From NCBI GenBank assembly GCA_963693085.1, contig OY856409.1:506715803-506779802 (forward strand): DNA of 64,000 nucleotides. Reading direction: 5' to 3'. The position numbers were made by a program, and so were the translations under genes. Numbering within the stretch: position 1 is the first letter of the stretch; each line of letters starts with the position of its first letter. The notes beneath the pieces are model-generated. The model was not told where the DNA came from and did not search any database. It saw only the letters and a program-made list of their open reading frames with translations. Below, in pieces: positions 23,001-33,385 of the stretch. The DNA is from Alisma plantago-aquatica (Eukaryota; Streptophyta; Magnoliopsida; Alismatales; Alismataceae).

Positions 23001-25187
23001 CCCTAATGATAACCTAGGATATTAAGTGGCTAATTGACTAAGGTTTTTACCATGATGATGATCAATGGGGTGAATTACCAAAATACCCCTGAAGGGTAAA
23101 TTAAGTAATACCTTGATCAAATCAAACCCTAATCACATGATGGTGATGTTTTGGGCTATGTTAGCCTATGATGACTTAATCCAACCTGATTTAGAGTGAT
23201 GTTGATATCACCTAACATTATGATGAGAGAGAAAGTACTTCTAGAGAGAGAAAGTACTTCTAGAGAGAGAAAGTGCCCTTTTTAGGTGAAAACTCAATTA
23301 AAGCATCTCCAATGCACAGGAAGGAGCATAACTAGGGTATGATCCACCTGTGTGAGATCATAGAAACCCTAATTATGATAAATGATGAACCTTTAACTAA
23401 TCTAAGAGCATCAATGAAGATGTTACTCATATATGATGATGTTATGAGTTCAATTCACCTTAATGTGAATAGTAAACCCTAATTCAAGGGTGATGACATG
23501 TAATGTGAATAGTAAACCCTAATTCAAGGGTGATGACATGTAATGTGAATAGTAAACCCTAATTCAAGGGTAATGGCATGCTTTTGAGTATTAAACTCCA
23601 TTTGATGTGAATTAGAGATTTAACTCTTATGACAAGAGTAGGAAGTATATTCCTTATTTCTGTATTACCTTTATCAGTTTATTAACCATGCAGGTTCTGA
23701 TATGAAGGTAATCATATCTAGGTATGGATGTTGATGTTATATTCATTAAAGGCATGTTGTTAGCCTTATGAATAAGTAAAGTAATTTGATGCCTTGTCAA
23801 TGGCATCCTATGATGATAATGGGCTGTGAGAGCCATGAATACCATCAAGGTCATGCCTTAGAGATGACTTGTGATGAGGATAATAAGAAATGATGATTGA
23901 TATGAGTTAGGCTTGTTACATTTAGTATTCTTCTTTTATAGCTGCTATGCTACTGTTATTGTTTGGAGAACAATGTATGCTGTGAAAGAATACTGAATGT
24001 ACCTAACTAATCAAGTATAATGTAGAGCCCTGATCATAGATCCATCATTGTCAGAGATTAAGTGATGGTGAAATAGGTTTTCCTCAGGGAACTCTTGGAG
24101 CACATACTTTTGAGTATGTGGGGTACATGGATGTGTAGAACCTTACATCCTAGTGTAGGAAAGTGATGTAGATGTGTAATCCATCCATCCTTCACTATAA
24201 TTCCATACCGTATCAGTGGTAGGTAAACATGAAACCTCCTGATGACGAAGAAAGCACAGATATCTGTATCAGTGGTAGGTAAATATGAAACCTCCTGATG
24301 ACGAAGAGAGTACATAACGCCACTGTGACTCTAGAATAGCGAAGGACCAGTTTACCCTGGTGAGCTATAGTAGTAGAGACACGAGATGTCCTACAAGTGA
24401 TCCTCTTACTGACTGAGGAAGGTGAAGGTCATGAGAATCCGGCTCTCTTAATGACCTATGTATGATACTGATGTGACTTCTCAGCGATCAGTTGGGGTAT
24501 GAGTGGTAAGCCTCATCTCCACAGGGCATAATGTTGTTTGTAAAACATAATCAACCATGTAGTATAACTTGTTAGAGATAACTCCAAGTTAGTTGATTGA
24601 TGTTACATTGCAATAGTGTTTATATTCTCCATATCTCCTAAATGGTAGAGATCTTGTTATACCTGCAACTGTTATAGAATACTTTAAAGGCTTTACTGTT
24701 TAAGATATTCTTTGATGTTATAATAAAGCTTCTGGCGAAGAGTTATAACTCTCGCTGGGACAATTATGTATAATTGTCTCACCCCGTAGACTACAACTTT
24801 TTAGGTGGACGTCAGAGACAAAGGAACCAGCCTACAGGTGATCCGTCTCAGCAGCAGCAGCACCAGGGCAGCAGTAATCTCAGGTGGAGATTGTCCTGCC
24901 ATGTGGTGTAGTTAGAGTCAGTCCTATGTGTCCTCTGTACTCTCAGGTCTTGGAGTCTTATGTTATGTGATCTTGAGATTTTGTATCTTGATGTATATAA
25001 TTACTCAAGAAGTAATTATTCTGAGATGTAAACAGTTTATCTCTCTTTATGAAAGAAGCTTTATGGATCCAAGTTCTTATCTCGAAAAGTTTTAATTTTC
25101 CGTGATTTTTGTCTTCCGCTGATTACCGATTCGCTTTCGCTAAATTTTAATCGTGTTTATGTCATGATTTGGAGATCAGAGCCCACA
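20093..25187 (+). repeat. 3' LTR of the Tekay-type element (5095 bp)
   Basis: It has the same ends as the 5' LTR (TGTAACATCC...GAGCCCACA) and the same internal blocks. Differences include scattered substitutions, a 15-base duplication near 21080, an extra GGCCAAGTTTGG-like insertion near 22260, and one fewer 40-bp unit. A TATA box is at 20784-20791. Confidence 0.92.
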
Positions 25188-25192
25188 ATTTG
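25188..25192. other. Target-site duplication, right copy (ATTTG)
   Basis: It matches 10141-10145. Confidence 0.85.
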
Positions 25193-26240
25193 ACACACTC
25201 TTAGAATCTTTAATTATGTTTTGTTCATGTTGGAACTCTATATGATGACATGTGATGTCTTTTGCCTACTTGAAAGGTGGATGTTTATGTTGTCCACTAG
25301 TATGATGGCAACTTTTGTTTAATCTGACTATACCTTTTTTACTTACCTCTCTATTAAACATGCTATGTGAATCAATAGCCCTAGAGTAGTGTAATTGCAT
25401 TGGGTTTTGGGCAGTATGCCCTTATTATTATTGGGATGGAGGTGGTGGTGCCCCATACCCGAGTTTCAAGTTGGTGAGGCTTGGCCCAACTTATATATAT
25501 TGGGAGTGGTAGTATGTCATCTCTATCATGTTTCAAGTTTGTGAGGCTTGGCCGCCTTTGTATTTATATTGTTCTGGGCTATGTTTATCTCAAATGCATG
25601 CATGTTAGTAATTGTGTGGTGTGTGCCCTACTATATTTGTATGCGCTAGTACGACACGGTTATATTTGTTTGGTTATGGCAAGTATCTCTTTTGTTATAA
25701 AAAAAGTCTCTCTTTTGTTGTTGTTCTTTTCTTTTATGCCCAATTGGGTAGTACTTTTCTCTTTCATGGGAATCCTTTTATATTTTTTGTCCTTTATTTC
25801 ATATATTGCTCAACTTTCCTATTTAGTATGCACATACCATCTTTTGCTAATGTTTCCTTTTCTTCTCCTTTTTGTGGGGTATGCTTCCATCCCCAGGTTT
25901 TGATCAAGGAGAGGATAAACAAGGTGGACTTGGGCAACAACCTTTGTAGCTGAGCTTTTGGGAGACTTGAAAGAGATGGTTAGATGATCCTCAACTAGAT
26001 CCTTATAGTTCTTTTGTAACTCACCCATGTGCAGTGTGGTGATGTAAAATGATATCAAGCTTTGTAATAGTTAGATATATTTATTTTCTGCTGCTACTTA
26101 TTGTGTTATGATACATACATGTTGAATGAATTGGTCACCATCCCTTTGGGGAAAAAAATTAATGTGGTGTTTGGTTGAAGGGATGTTGCCTTTTTATTTC
26201 TAGTAGGGAGTGGTTCCCCTCTAGGATCCTACTCCTTACA
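25193..26240 (+). repeat. 3' LTR of the older gypsy element, right part
   Basis: This continues the LTR that stopped at 10145. The end has the usual U5 architecture of the group, with a stretch like TTTGTAACTCACCC and a long T-rich run. I place the end at CTCCTTACA (26240) because related LTRs end in TTACA, but this is a guess. ORFs such as 25481-25903 are chance frames in T-rich LTR sequence. Confidence 0.45.
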
Positions 26241-27837
26241 ACATATAATATAATGCTTATACATGGATATATTTTAAATGAGAATGCAAGTTGGAGTAAA
26301 ATTAGGGAGACAAATGCATTGGCCATAAGTGATTTGGGGTAGATTACCCAATTTTAACATCCATAAATTTGACAAATATTACTGGCCCAAGGTCAAATGT
26401 TGAAAAATAGGGGCTTAGGGATAGGTCATTTAGGTCACACTAACACCTAAAGTTTAATCATACATATGTCCATGAATATGAAAGAATCCATGCTCCCAAT
26501 GATGGAAATTGTGTGACATGGAAATTGTGCTGAGACGGTGTGTTCATTTTGGAATGGAAATTGTTCCAACATTGTTTTTCTTCTTTTGCTGCTTTAAGCA
26601 TGTTTTTTGTTGTTTATATGGCAATCATATTTCATGGCATTTGAATAGAATATGACAATTAATTGTTGTTGTCGATATAAGAACCTTCATGAATGATTAA
26701 CCCTACTTATCGATCAATTCTAATTAATAATCAATCGTAATGATCAACCCTAGATATTGATCAACCCTAATTTGTGATTTAATTTGATGACATTATTGGT
26801 CTGATGTAATGTTGTAATATAATGTTGGTCTGATGTAATGTTGTAACATAATGTTGGTCTGATGTAATGTTGCCATATAATGGTGGTCTGATTTAATGTT
26901 GTAATATAATGAAGTGAGAATCTACACTCATATGTAAAATAGCTCCCCCACTTGTACATAAGTGTACATACTAATAATTACACGAATTATAGTATAAAAT
27001 TAACAAGAAATATAATTACCATGACATATAATTAACATGACACATAAATCAAGAGCCTAAATTAGATATTTTTATAATATCTATATAACTGACAGGAGAT
27101 ATAATTAAGAAGACAAATGGCTTAGGAGGCTCAATGATTTTTGTAATATCTATGTAATCTGACCTCTAAAAATGTCTCAAATACCACAATTAGGAGGCTT
27201 AATTAAGAATACATTGTCAAAATTAGCAACCATCCAAATTTGCATCCAATTATGTCACTAACATATACCCATATTATCGCATACATGTTAATGCATCCAA
27301 ATATGCAATAATAGAATTGTATATACTCAATATTAGTCTACTTGTAGAGTTTTTCATGTATGCAGACAGACCATAAATAATGTACTTGTTTTCCATTGGT
27401 ACAACAATTGTTAAACATGAATAATCAGAGAGTTTTCCATCTTCTCTCTGATTTGACAAGGTGTTAAACAAGAAATTTTATGATCTCATTTAACAATACA
27501 CATGCCTCATTTGTTGTTGGTAGTTTTTATTTTGTAATTAGTTTGTCCTGCACAATACACGTTGAAAGTGCTTACAAAAATGCATGACCCAATCAGCCCA
27601 AATGACACACTGTATTTTACTGAATACCCATTATGCCCAGACATGTTTCTTTCTTTGGTAATGGTTAGTGTGGACTCATGGCACAACACATGGGTATTTT
27701 GTTAATGGATAATATATTTGGGTCCACATATATTACTGAATTGAAAATATTATGTGGGTTAGATTAACATGTATGGTTCACAAAGGTTACATATAAACAC
27801 ACTCACTATCATGATCTATTACAACACCATTGGTATT
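26241..27837. other. Non-coding stretch left of the PIF/Harbinger genes
   Basis: AT-rich, with no recognisable ORF. It holds the 29-bp tandem repeat listed separately. The left terminus of the Harbinger element should lie here, but I could not find a convincing inverted repeat. Confidence 0.4.
26798..26913. repeat. 29-bp tandem repeat, four units
   Basis: Units start GGTCTGATGTAATGTTG at 26798, 26827, 26856 and 26885, with a few substitutions between them. Confidence 0.85.
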
Positions 27838-28960
27838 ATGTCTTTGGCAGACCCCAAACTCTATATTGTATGGTCGAGGGAATCTGATGAGGCTCTTGTT
27901 GCAGCATTGAGGAGGCAGTATGACATAGGTAGGTGTATAGATGGCCAATTTACTAGGGAGTCTTGGAGGGAGACACTTCATGATTGGAAAAATAGGATGG
28001 GGAGGATGTATTGTACATTAGATTAACTCAAAACTAGGTGGAAGAACCTGAGGAAGGAATTCACAAAGCTGAAGCTTGTGACTAACAAGAGAGGTGTTGG
28101 ATGGGAAGAGGCCTGGAAAAATCCCATACTTCCTAACACCCCAGAGTGAAGGGAGACACTTATGGTATGTAGAATAATACAAGCACATAACATTCATGTG
28201 TTGCATTTAAATTGAACCTCCTAATTGAGAGTGTTTTACAATAGGAAAATAAGGATCTAGCAAGACTGATTAATAAATGCTTCTACCATTACTATGACAT
28301 CAAGTTGACGGGGGAGGAACATTGCTAGAGGCCACCACACAATGTCTTCAACCAAAAAACAACTACCATCTGATGTTGCCTCTGAGGATGATGCTGTTGT
28401 CGACTTAGATGCATCCAATACTCCTGACAATGTAGATAGCACCAGAGTTGATGCAGGCATGGGTTGTTTTGGCACCCAGAGTGAAGGAGACAACATTAGC
28501 ATGGATAACCAAGGTGTTGGGTCAAGGAATCCTCCTAGACACATGCATTGGAAGCGTGCGTCAATGACACCTGAACGATGTACGCTGACTAGTGAGATGG
28601 TATCTAAATTCACGAAGGTGTATGCATAGGTGTACGAGTTAGTCAATGGGGTGGCCACACAAGCCATTGAAAAGGAAGAATTTGCAATGATTTTGTAGCA
28701 TTTCCACGAAACCTTACTAGATGCCCCTATTGGTGTTTTTACAACTCTTGTTAATGTAGTAAAGGAGTCAACTAACCGCAGTATCTACCTCAGTCTACGA
28801 CAGACTCCACAAAAAGTTTTGTTATGGTTGCAAGACCTTTGGGAAGTGTCCTGTGAAGCTAATGCATCACCGTTACCATCCATGCCCCCCTCTTTTGTGC
28901 CATCTCAGGGATTTTCTTCACAGTCCCCCCCCCCTAGCCTTTCAACAACACATCTAGTAT
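27838..28960 (+). pseudogene. Myb/SANT-like protein of a PIF/Harbinger element
   Basis: From ATG 27838 the frame reads a Myb/SANT-like domain: LYIVWSRESDEALVAALRRQ, then RESWRETLHDWKNRMG. After an in-frame TAA at 28024-28026 it continues with LKTRWKNLRKEFTKLK and GVGWEEAWKN, the second half of this plant Myb_DNA-bind_3-type fold. A GT...AG stretch around 28163-28243 looks like an intron. A second open segment from ATG 28342 (95 codons, same frame) is acidic and Ser-rich and resembles the variable linker of these proteins; it decays after 28629. In PIF/Harbinger elements this protein partners the transposase and binds the element ends. Its position just upstream of a transposase on the same strand supports that. 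It is clearly broken. Confidence 0.65.
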
Positions 28961-29254
28961 GCCATGCATGCCACAAGTGATGTTGTTGGCACAAGCGACA
29001 CTAGAAGAGGTAACACACCATAAGCTCTTGTCGGTTTAGAAATAATTTTCTTTCTTTCAATATCCTAGTCAGATGTTTGTTGCATTATTTGTTAAGTTTG
29101 TGAACATTGGGTATATTTGATTATTGTCGTAATATTTACTTCCATAGAAACATATTTGAATTTGATTTTCCTATCTTCTTTTGAAGTAGCATTGGTTATG
29201 CACCATACTTCATGTTATCTTAGGCTTGTTGTCATCATTTTAATTATAGGCATC

Positions 29255-30557
29255 ATGGTTGCTAGTGATCATACACGTACACCAGACCTAGTTACACAAA
29301 TTTTAGATATTGTGTTGGGACCAGCAAATCACATTGCTGATGAAATAGATGACTCAATAAGGACTGTCATCTTGGACAATCCCAATGTTGACGACATACA
29401 ATTTTTGATACCTAGGTCAGTTAGTATTATGAGTGGGCACCTAAAGATTTTATAAATGATAACTGGGCATGAACAAAGGGCATATGCCATGTACCATATG
29501 AATCCCCATACTATTTTAGCCCTCATGGACAAGCTTGAGAGGTGTGTCTTATTACATAGTAGTAGAGGTGTCTCATCAGTCGAGGTTGTATGCTACTTTC
29601 TACAGATGGTTGTCCATGGCCATACCAATCATGTTATAGCTGAGGACTACATTCACTCTAGTGAGATAATAAGTAGAAAGTTCAACAAAGTTTTGGATGG
29701 GCTGTGTGCCTTGTGTCAAGAATATATTGTCATGCAGACCACATCCACAATGCCGCGCCATCACATCTTGGAGAGCCAAAAGGTTCTAACCTTACTTCAA
29801 GGTAATCATTATCACCATAAATTGTGATGCATGTCAACATTTATTTTGTAAGTTGAATCTTATAATGCCTTATTTTAGGATGCCATTGGGGAAATTGATG
29901 AGACACACATCCCAATTTTGGTGAGACACGATAAGCAAAACCGTTATCAAAATAGAAAAGGTTTTGTCTAACTGAATGTCATGGCTGCAGTAGACTTCTC
30001 CATGGAGTTTACGTATGTCCTGACAAGATGGGATGGCTCTGTAGTAGACCAGAGTCCTACAATAAGCCATGACTGTAGGAGGTTTCAAAGTACCCACTGA
30101 AAAGTATTACTTGGTTGACGCAAGCTAAGCCAACACCCGTCAGTTCCTTGCACCATACCACAACACAACTTACCATATAGCTGAGTATCGGAGAAACAAA
30201 CACACATACAACATCATGAAAGAGATGTTCAACCACTGTCATGCACAATTATGTAATATTGTTGAAAGAGCATTCGATGTATTGAAGCGCCAATTTTCTT
30301 ACCTATAAAGAGGCCCGATGTATCACGTGCATCCATAATGTCACCAAATATTGGCATGTTGTATTTCACATAATTTTATATGACACCAAAATTATGGAGA
30401 CATTATGATGGGTGAATTTGTAGATGACAATTCACCAACTGACCTCCCTGGAAATGGGGTCGACTTGAGCTCCCTCCAACAAAAAACTCAGGTCGATGCT
30501 CAAGAGGGTGACATATTGCGTGAAAGCATTTCAAATTTAATATGGGAAACTAGATGA
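29255..30557 (+). pseudogene. PIF/Harbinger DDE transposase
   Basis: ATG 29255 opens a frame that, past a TAA at 29453-29455, carries the amino-terminal helical region with VEVVCYFLQMVVHG and IISRKFNKVLDGL, normal for this family. An intron-like GT...AG segment at 29802-29878 separates it from the catalytic domain, though the frame across it is one base off. The first catalytic Asp is in IGEIDETHIP (codon at 29897), the second in RWDGSVVDQ near 30040-30055, and the Glu in NIVERAFDVLK (codon at 30264-30266). There are stops at about 29969 and 30099 and a frameshift near 30083. The carboxy end ILRESISNLIWETR closes at TGA 30555-30557, the expected place. It would cut and paste the element at TNA targets if intact. 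Confidence 0.78.
29802..29878 (+). other. Putative intron in the transposase pseudogene
   Basis: It starts GTAATC and ends TATTTTAG, with T-rich sequence before the AG. Removing 78 bases from 29801 keeps the frame; the canonical 77-base cut does not, so a one-base change has occurred near the boundary. Confidence 0.45.
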
Positions 30558-30720
30558 AGTTGTTTTGTACTTGTCATCATTTCTGTAGTACTTTTAAACT
30601 CATCCCTCACATAACATGTGCTATATTATACTTTTGATACCGTCCTTATTTTTTCTTATACAATCTGTACATGCCTCCTAATTAAAAGTGTCACTATATG
30701 CTTCATTAGGTTTTCTTACA

Positions 30721-31143
30721 ATGGACAATGGAATTCCCTCGTGTCCATGTGGCCCCCAATGCACTGTACGAGTCTACATGGATGCTACATATGCAGCTAA
30801 TGGATGGTTCAAAGACAACAACCAACACATGTCATATTTTACATGTGGTAGGGGTCTTTTTCAAACCAGATGTTGTATGATGTTGCCCGCACAATGAGTA
30901 CAATATACCGTGGGGCCACCCTTACTGCAATTAGGGATGCACTGGTAACACAACTTACTTATGCACACAACAAAGGCAAGCACTAGTCTGTATGGTGCAA
31001 CTTTGTATGTTCCATCAGAGAAGACATTGATGGATTAGTAACTACAATTATGACTCTCAGGAGGAGGCACCAATATCTTTGTGAATGACTTAACCTATCG
31101 ACAGATAGTGGCTCTTCAATAGAGGATGAGGGGTACAATACAT
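30721..31143 (+). pseudogene. Small zinc-finger-like ORF (GRF-type pattern) beside the transposase
   Basis: ATG 30721 opens with MDNGIPSCPCGPQC, then about 25 residues later HMSYFTCGRGLFQTRCC. The order C-x-C-G, a spacer, an aromatic-x-x-C and a final C resembles GRF-type zinc fingers, which bind single-stranded nucleic acid. The frame closes at TGA 30895-30897, but a neighbouring frame continues with TLTAIRDALVTQ and IREDIDGLVTTIMTLRRRH, which looks like a helical tail. Whether it is a third gene of the Harbinger element or a host relic captured beside it is unclear. The domain call rests on Cys spacing only. Confidence 0.35.
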
Positions 31144-31291
31144 CATAGTTGTAATATACTATATCCTATCCATATAAATTTCACTTGTATGTCAGAGTAG
31201 TCATTTGTCTTATTGAAATTTCCTTTAATTTTGATTTGAAATCTATTCTTTGAACCCCACATTATGTTACTAATGAACAATCATGATATAA

Positions 31292-31440
31292 ATGTCAATG
31301 GTTCCATTTGAAGTTCATAGGGTTATATGACTTTGGCATTCTCAGTGAAAGGTCGGGTGAAATGTATTACATATGTCCTACTAGTCAGGTGTGATAGTAA
31401 AACCATAAACAATAGGCTGCACTTCCTAAGTAGATTGTAC
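31292..31440 (+). pseudogene. Duplicated CxCG-type exon, copy 1 (internally deleted)
   Basis: It matches the segment at 31511-31735 closely (ATGTCAATGG, then CTTTGGCATTCTCAGTGA and TATTACATATGTCCTAC), but lacks about 60 bases including the Cys-x-Cys-Gly codons. Confidence 0.5.
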
Positions 31441-31510
31441 ATTTATTGTCATTAACCCAAACTTGGGAATACATCGTACTTGTAATATACTTTGTCCTAT
31501 AAACTTGTAG

Positions 31511-31735
31511 ATGTCAATGGATGCATCTGAAGTTAGGAGGTGTCTTTGTGGTCTAAATGCATCATTGCGGATTATCACTGAAGATGTCAAGTTATATGAC
31601 TTTGACATTCTCAGTGAAGGGCCGGGCAAAATGTATTACATATGTTCTACCAGACAAGTGTGATAGTAAAACCATGAACAATAGGTTGCACCACTAAGTA
31701 GATTGCACGTTCATTGTCATTAACTTGAAATTGGG
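31511..31735 (+). pseudogene. Duplicated CxCG-type exon, copy 2
   Basis: ATG 31511 reads MSMDASEVRRCLCGLNASL, then about 15 residues later SEGPGKMYYICSTRQV and a stop. C-x-C-G followed by G-x-G-x-x-Y-x-x-C again fits a GRF-like half finger. It lies about 220 bases after copy 1, so this is a tandem duplication. Confidence 0.45.
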
Positions 31736-31799
31736 ATATATTTTAGGAAAAAAATCGATGCAAATACTTCCATTTGGTAGTCAATCTCCCCCAACAACT

Positions 31800-32010
31800 C
31801 CTTCTCTACAAGATAATATTTAGTTATTGACTGATGAGTGCAAGTAGGTGTGGGGCCAAGCAATGAACTTGAAGGAGTTTGTTGAAATCAATCACAATGT
31901 TGAAGATGTTTACAAGTCCAAAAGTATGAGCATGAAGTTCTAGAAACTGTTGTTAACAAATTAGAGAAAACTTGTAGTCTTCTTTTGGACATTCTTTCAC
32001 CTTTGATGAC
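31800..32010 (+). pseudogene. Coiled-coil-like relic downstream of the zinc-finger exons
   Basis: Short open pieces such as MNLKEFVEINHNVEDVYKSK and EVLETVVNKLEKTCSLLLD suggest a decayed helical protein. No family is recognised. Confidence 0.2.
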
Positions 32011-32258
32011 TCCATAATATTTGAAAATGTTATATATATATGGATGATATTTAATTCATGCACTCAGACCCTTGAGATTGGATGTTGTTAGAGTTACATT
32101 ATAAGTTTCCTAATTTTTATCATAATGTTGTTTAATGTTTTATGTCTGGACCAGATAGGACAAAGTATATTATTTAAATTTGAATCATCATATTATATCT
32201 GCATACTTGTGATATACACCCTTACATTTGAAATATATTATATGGCTGGTTAAGGCAT

Positions 32259-32470
32259 GAGGCCGTATGGTATACGGTGTACAAGGCATGATCAGATCCT
32301 ACTTGATGCGATGAGAAACTAATATGACATGGGGAGATGTGTCAATTGAGTATATATTAGAGAGGCTTGGAGGGAGGCAGTGCATGACTTTAAAAACATA
32401 ACGGGGGTGCCTTCCATATCTTTGAGCTAGGTGAAAACTCATTGAAAGATCCTAAGGAGAGAGTTTATCA
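32259..32470 (+). pseudogene. Second Myb/SANT-like relic of Harbinger type
   Basis: The reading YDMGRCV, YIREAWREAVHDFKN, and VKTHWKILRREF aligns with YDIGRCI, FTRESWRETLHDWKN and LKTRWKNLRKEF at 27838-28080. Stops replace several codons. It implies a second Harbinger copy or a duplicated ORF about 4.4 kb downstream. Confidence 0.5.
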
Positions 32471-32791
32471 GACAAAATCATTTTCTTTTGGCAGATTTAT
32501 TGCCTACTTGTCCCTTAGGCATGCCACATGTGATTCCACACAACTCCGTGAAGACTCATCATACTTACCCCTAGGATTTGCAGAACACTTGAACAATGTT
32601 GAAAACAACAACAATGCAGTTGTAGGAAGAGATGGTGAAGGCAACGAATGAAGTTGCGGGAAATTGCTCACCAACTTTGGGGCATACTTCTTATGCTTTT
32701 TATGCATTTGAAATCGTACTTGATCCAATGATTATGAAAACTACATGTAGTTGATGTCAAATACACCACTTATGTACTTAAATTTATGTTA

Positions 32792-32796
32792 ACTAT
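32792..32796. other. Target-site duplication, left copy (ACTAT)
   Basis: ACTAT before the LARD-like element is repeated at 51176-51180. Confidence 0.8.
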
Positions 32797-33343
32797 TGTA
32801 ACGTCCCTAGATTCTACCACATCGAGACTTAGAAGGCTCTAGAGGACAAATATGAAAATGTTAGCTAATTGTATCAAAGAGTGATGCGTAAGTGACATAC
32901 ACATACATGGACATTCAACCATAACATGCACTGTAACATTTGCAACATAAACATGTACATTGTTACAAAATGAATTAATACAACATGGATTGCAATTACA
33001 TATTAAGGGGAGATTTTACATAAGTCTTAACATGCATGCTAACTAGGATCTACACAAAAGGTACAACATGAACACTGCTCACTTCCTGTCTTTTCTCCCA
33101 TTCTAGCTCTGCACCTATAAAATACATGAAACAATGAATTAACACAATTATTTGTGTACATGGGTAGAAAGATACATATATTTATGGTTTTCATTATTTT
33201 AAAAAGATTTGTAGAAAGAAAGAAAGATCATTGAAAATGGTTCTTTATTAAGCTAAATACACCGATTTTAACCATTTTCTAGATGAATTGCATTACTAAG
33301 ATGGACTAGTACCTATATATTGCATTACTAAGGTGGACTAGTA

Positions 33344-33345
<2 letters not shown>

Positions 33346-33382
<37 letters not shown>
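33346..33382. repeat. (TA)n microsatellite
   Basis: 37 bases of alternating T and A. The equivalent place in the right LTR has only a short TATATA. Confidence 0.9.

Positions 33383-33385
<3 letters not shown>

Larger units (their letters stand above)
10146..25187 (+). mobile_element. Full-length Tekay/Del-type chromovirus, 15,042 bp
   Basis: All structural parts are visible in order: 5' LTR, PBS for initiator Met-tRNA, gag, protease, reverse transcriptase, RNase H, integrase, chromodomain, PPT and 3' LTR, flanked by ATTTG. The chromodomain after integrase places it among chromoviruses, and the PVSILDKRIKKL block is of the Tekay/Del kind. The LTRs are about 5.1 kb each, so two thirds of the element is LTR. 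They differ by roughly 15 substitutions in the first 900 bases by hand count, which suggests a fairly young insertion. The coding region is broken in three places, so the copy itself is not autonomous. Confidence 0.92.

Noticed and set aside
25481..25953. ORFs of 140 and 113 codons with membrane-like composition
   Set aside because: T-rich LTR sequence read in two frames; no start context, homology or conserved motif.
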